Shown piece after piece: positions 7,443 through 8,681 of a stretch of 8,681 bases of DNA (position 1 is the first letter of the stretch; every line of letters starts with the position of its first letter). This DNA is from an uncultured beta proteobacterium (GTDB lineage Bacteria > Pseudomonadota > Gammaproteobacteria > Burkholderiales > Burkholderiaceae_C): positions 1 through 8,681 of the forward strand of contig CAJBVC010000354.1 in NCBI GenBank assembly GCA_903958915.1. Direction: 5' to 3'. A program made the position numbers and the translations under genes. The notes beneath the pieces are model-generated. The model was not told where the DNA came from and ran no database searches. It saw nothing but the letters and a program-made list of their open reading frames with translations.

Positions 7443-7586
7443 AGTCTTCTCCCAGTGGTGCAAGCCAACTCCCCGAAGACCGCGCACCAGGTCGTTCAGA
7501 CGACGGGCACCGGTCGACGCATTGTTGCGCCAAACCGGCCGCAATGCTAGCTCTGGTCGCTACGCACAAACCCTAGGAGACCACGT
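7443..7586. other. Intergenic gap between the kinase and chemoreceptor genes
   Basis: The largest non-coding stretch in the window, 144 bases. It should contain the promoter of the minus-strand chemoreceptor if that gene is transcribed on its own, but no convincing -35/-10 or -24/-12 pair was found. Two weak inverted repeats are present: a 5-bp stem with a 4-base loop at 7491-7504 and a 5-bp stem with a 20-base loop at 7554-7583. Neither is followed by a T-run, so neither is called a terminator. Confidence 0.5.
7449..7453 (-). promoter_or_regulatory. Ribosome binding site deciding the GTG start of the chemoreceptor
   Basis: On the minus strand this reads GGGAG, 6 bases before the GTG at 7442. 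No comparable site precedes the upstream in-frame ATG at 7544. Confidence 0.6.
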
Positions 7587-8681
7587 TCAGGCCGCAGTGT
7601 GGTCGGGTGTTCCGTGGATGGGCAAGAGAAGCCGGAATGTGGACCCTACGCCGGGCTGGCTGTCCACTTCGATGCGCCCCTTGTGGCGCTGCACGATGCC
7701 GTAAGACAGCGACAGACCCAGTCCGGTGCCCTTGCCCACAGGCTTGGTCGTAAAGAAAGGCTCAAAAATACGCCCCAACAGTTCCGGGGCGATACCACAA
7801 CCGGTGTCGATAATCTCCAGGCTGACGGTGGCCTCGTCGTGGCAGCGCGTGCGGATGGTGATGGTGCCGTCCCGCTCGATGGCGTGGCTGGCATTGACCA
7901 GCAGGTTCAAAATCACCTGGTTGATTTGTGAAATCAGGCAGAACACGGGTGGAATGTCGCCGAAGTCCTTCACCACCTTGCACTTGTATTTCAGCTCATT
8001 CCAGACAATGCTGAGGGTGGATTCGATGCCCTGGTGCAAGTCGGCATCCTGCCACTCCTGCTCGCCGACACGCGAAAAACTCTTGAGGTTAGCGACGATT
8101 TTGCGAATGCGGTCCAGTCCGTCCTTGGACTCGGTCACCAGGTTAAAAATGTCACCCTTGAGGTAGGTGAATTCGCGCTCCTCCAGCAGTCGGGCCACGG
8201 TCTGGCGTTGTTGTGCGGTGACGCCAGGTGACGCGGCGATCTGGGCATAAGCGCCAATGATCTCCATCAGATCATGGAGGTAGCCGTCCAGTGTGCCCAG
8301 GTTGGAGTGTACAAAACCGATGGGGTTGTTGAGTTCATGCGCAACGCCCGCAGCAAGCTGGCCAATGGAAGCCAATTTTTCGCTCTGGAGCAACTGAAAC
8401 TGGGCGTCCATGAGTTGACGGTTGAGCGTGCGGGTTTGCTCCAGCTGTTGTTGCAGTTCGCGTCGCGACTGCCATAGGGCTAGGCGCAAGGCAATGCGGG
8501 ACAGAACCTCTTGCATCACAAAGGGCTTGCCGATGAAGTCGATCGCGCCGGCCTTGAATCCTTCCAGCCGTGTTGCACTGTCGTCCAAATCCGACAGCAA
8601 GATGACCGGCACACTGGGATGGGTGACATGACCCTTGATGCGTCGACAGACTTCAAAACCATCCATGCCCGGCATCTGAAC
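7587..8681 (-). CDS. Receiver-histidine kinase hybrid, C-terminal part (5' end outside window)
   Basis: Partial; the frame is open through the right edge, so the ATG at 8675 is internal. Residue numbers here count from that ATG. The visible start is the second half of a response-regulator receiver domain (QMPGMDGFEVCRR; conserved S28 in LLSDL; conserved lysine K50 in GKPF). The phospho-acceptor aspartate would be the residue just beyond the window edge. A coiled-coil-like linker (about 65-100) leads to a HisKA dimerisation domain with the H-box VAHELNNPIGF and phosphorylated H113, then a long helical insert (about 125-195) and a HATPase_c domain: N-box NQVILNLLVNASHAIE (252-267), DTGCGI (290-295), FEPFFTT (304-310) and GKGTGLGLSLS (314-324). 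No membrane segment is visible, so this part is cytoplasmic. With the receiver first, it probably takes phosphate or a signal from another protein; input and output partners are unknown. Confidence 0.9.
   Translation of the reverse strand, partial: VQMPGMDGFEVCRRIKGHVTHPSVPVILLSDLDDSATRLEGFKAGAIDFIGKPFVMQEVLSRIALRLALWQSRRELQQQLEQTRTLNRQLMDAQFQLLQSEKLASIGQLAAGVAHELNNPIGFVHSNLGTLDGYLHDLMEIIGAYAQIAASPGVTAQQRQTVARLLEEREFTYLKGDIFNLVTESKDGLDRIRKIVANLKSFSRVGEQEWQDADLHQGIESTLSIVWNELKYKCKVVKDFGDIPPVFCLISQINQVILNLLVNASHAIERDGTITIRTRCHDEATVSLEIIDTGCGIAPELLGRIFEPFFTTKPVGKGTGLGLSLSYGIVQRHKGRIEVDSQPGVGSTFRLLLPIHGTPDHTAA

Noticed and set aside
7491..7504. GTCGT/ACGAC hairpin as a terminator
   Set aside because: Only a 5-bp stem with a 4-base loop and no T-run on either strand; expected by chance in GC-rich sequence.
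7524..7541. Possible sigma-54 promoter (TTTGGCGC...ATGC on the minus strand) upstream of the chemoreceptor
   Set aside because: The GG and GC elements are separated by 9 bases, not the required 10, and the flanking consensus is poor.
7443..7544. 34-residue N-terminal extension of the chemoreceptor from an ATG at 7544
   Set aside because: The extension is arginine-rich and unlike chemoreceptor N-termini, no ribosome site precedes it, and the GTG at 7442 has a well-spaced GGGAG.
7554..7583. TGGTC/GACCA inverted repeat after the kinase stop codon
   Set aside because: Stem of 5 bp, loop of 20 bases and no T-run; not a convincing terminator or operator.

Overview
The window reads as a dense, ordinary-looking stretch of a betaproteobacterial chromosome. 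The moderately high GC content, the C-terminal style of the chemotaxis receptor ([17 protein letters not shown]) and the mix of redox and signalling genes suggest Burkholderiales, perhaps Comamonadaceae; this is inference, not a database match. Eight protein genes fill almost all of it. No tRNA, rRNA, CRISPR array, insertion sequence or clear rho-independent terminator was seen, and no gene-free stretch exceeds 150 bases.

Left part, plus strand (1-1631): a three-gene redox module joined by 4-base ATGA overlaps. It holds the C-terminal end of a flavin/[2Fe-2S] reductase (cut by the window edge), a five-helix cytochrome b-like membrane protein with two histidine pairs, and a membrane-anchored cytochrome c with eight CXXCH haem sites. 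Together they look like a path taking electrons from NAD(P)H in the cytoplasm across the inner membrane to periplasmic haems.

Middle part, plus strand (1695-5850): a three-gene signalling module, also joined by overlapping stop and start codons. It encodes a membrane diguanylate cyclase (periplasmic sensor, HAMP, GGEEF), a periplasmic YfiR-family (DUF4154) protein, and a large TonB-dependent outer-membrane receptor. The first two parallel YfiN and YfiR of the Pseudomonas YfiBNR system. The outer-membrane partner, YfiB there, is here a TonB-dependent receptor. The likely reading is that receptor state or cargo is relayed through the YfiR-like protein to control c-di-GMP synthesis. Only 63 bases separate this module from the redox module, so all six genes may be co-transcribed.

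Right part, minus strand (5853-8681): a methyl-accepting chemotaxis protein with a single-Cache-like periplasmic domain, whose stop codon lies 2 bases from that of the receptor, and upstream of it the C-terminal part of a receiver-plus-histidine-kinase protein that runs off the right edge. These two are ordinary sensory genes and need not be linked to the plus-strand modules.

The most interesting candidate is the diguanylate cyclase/YfiR/TonB-receptor operon, and its direct attachment to a transmembrane electron-transfer module.
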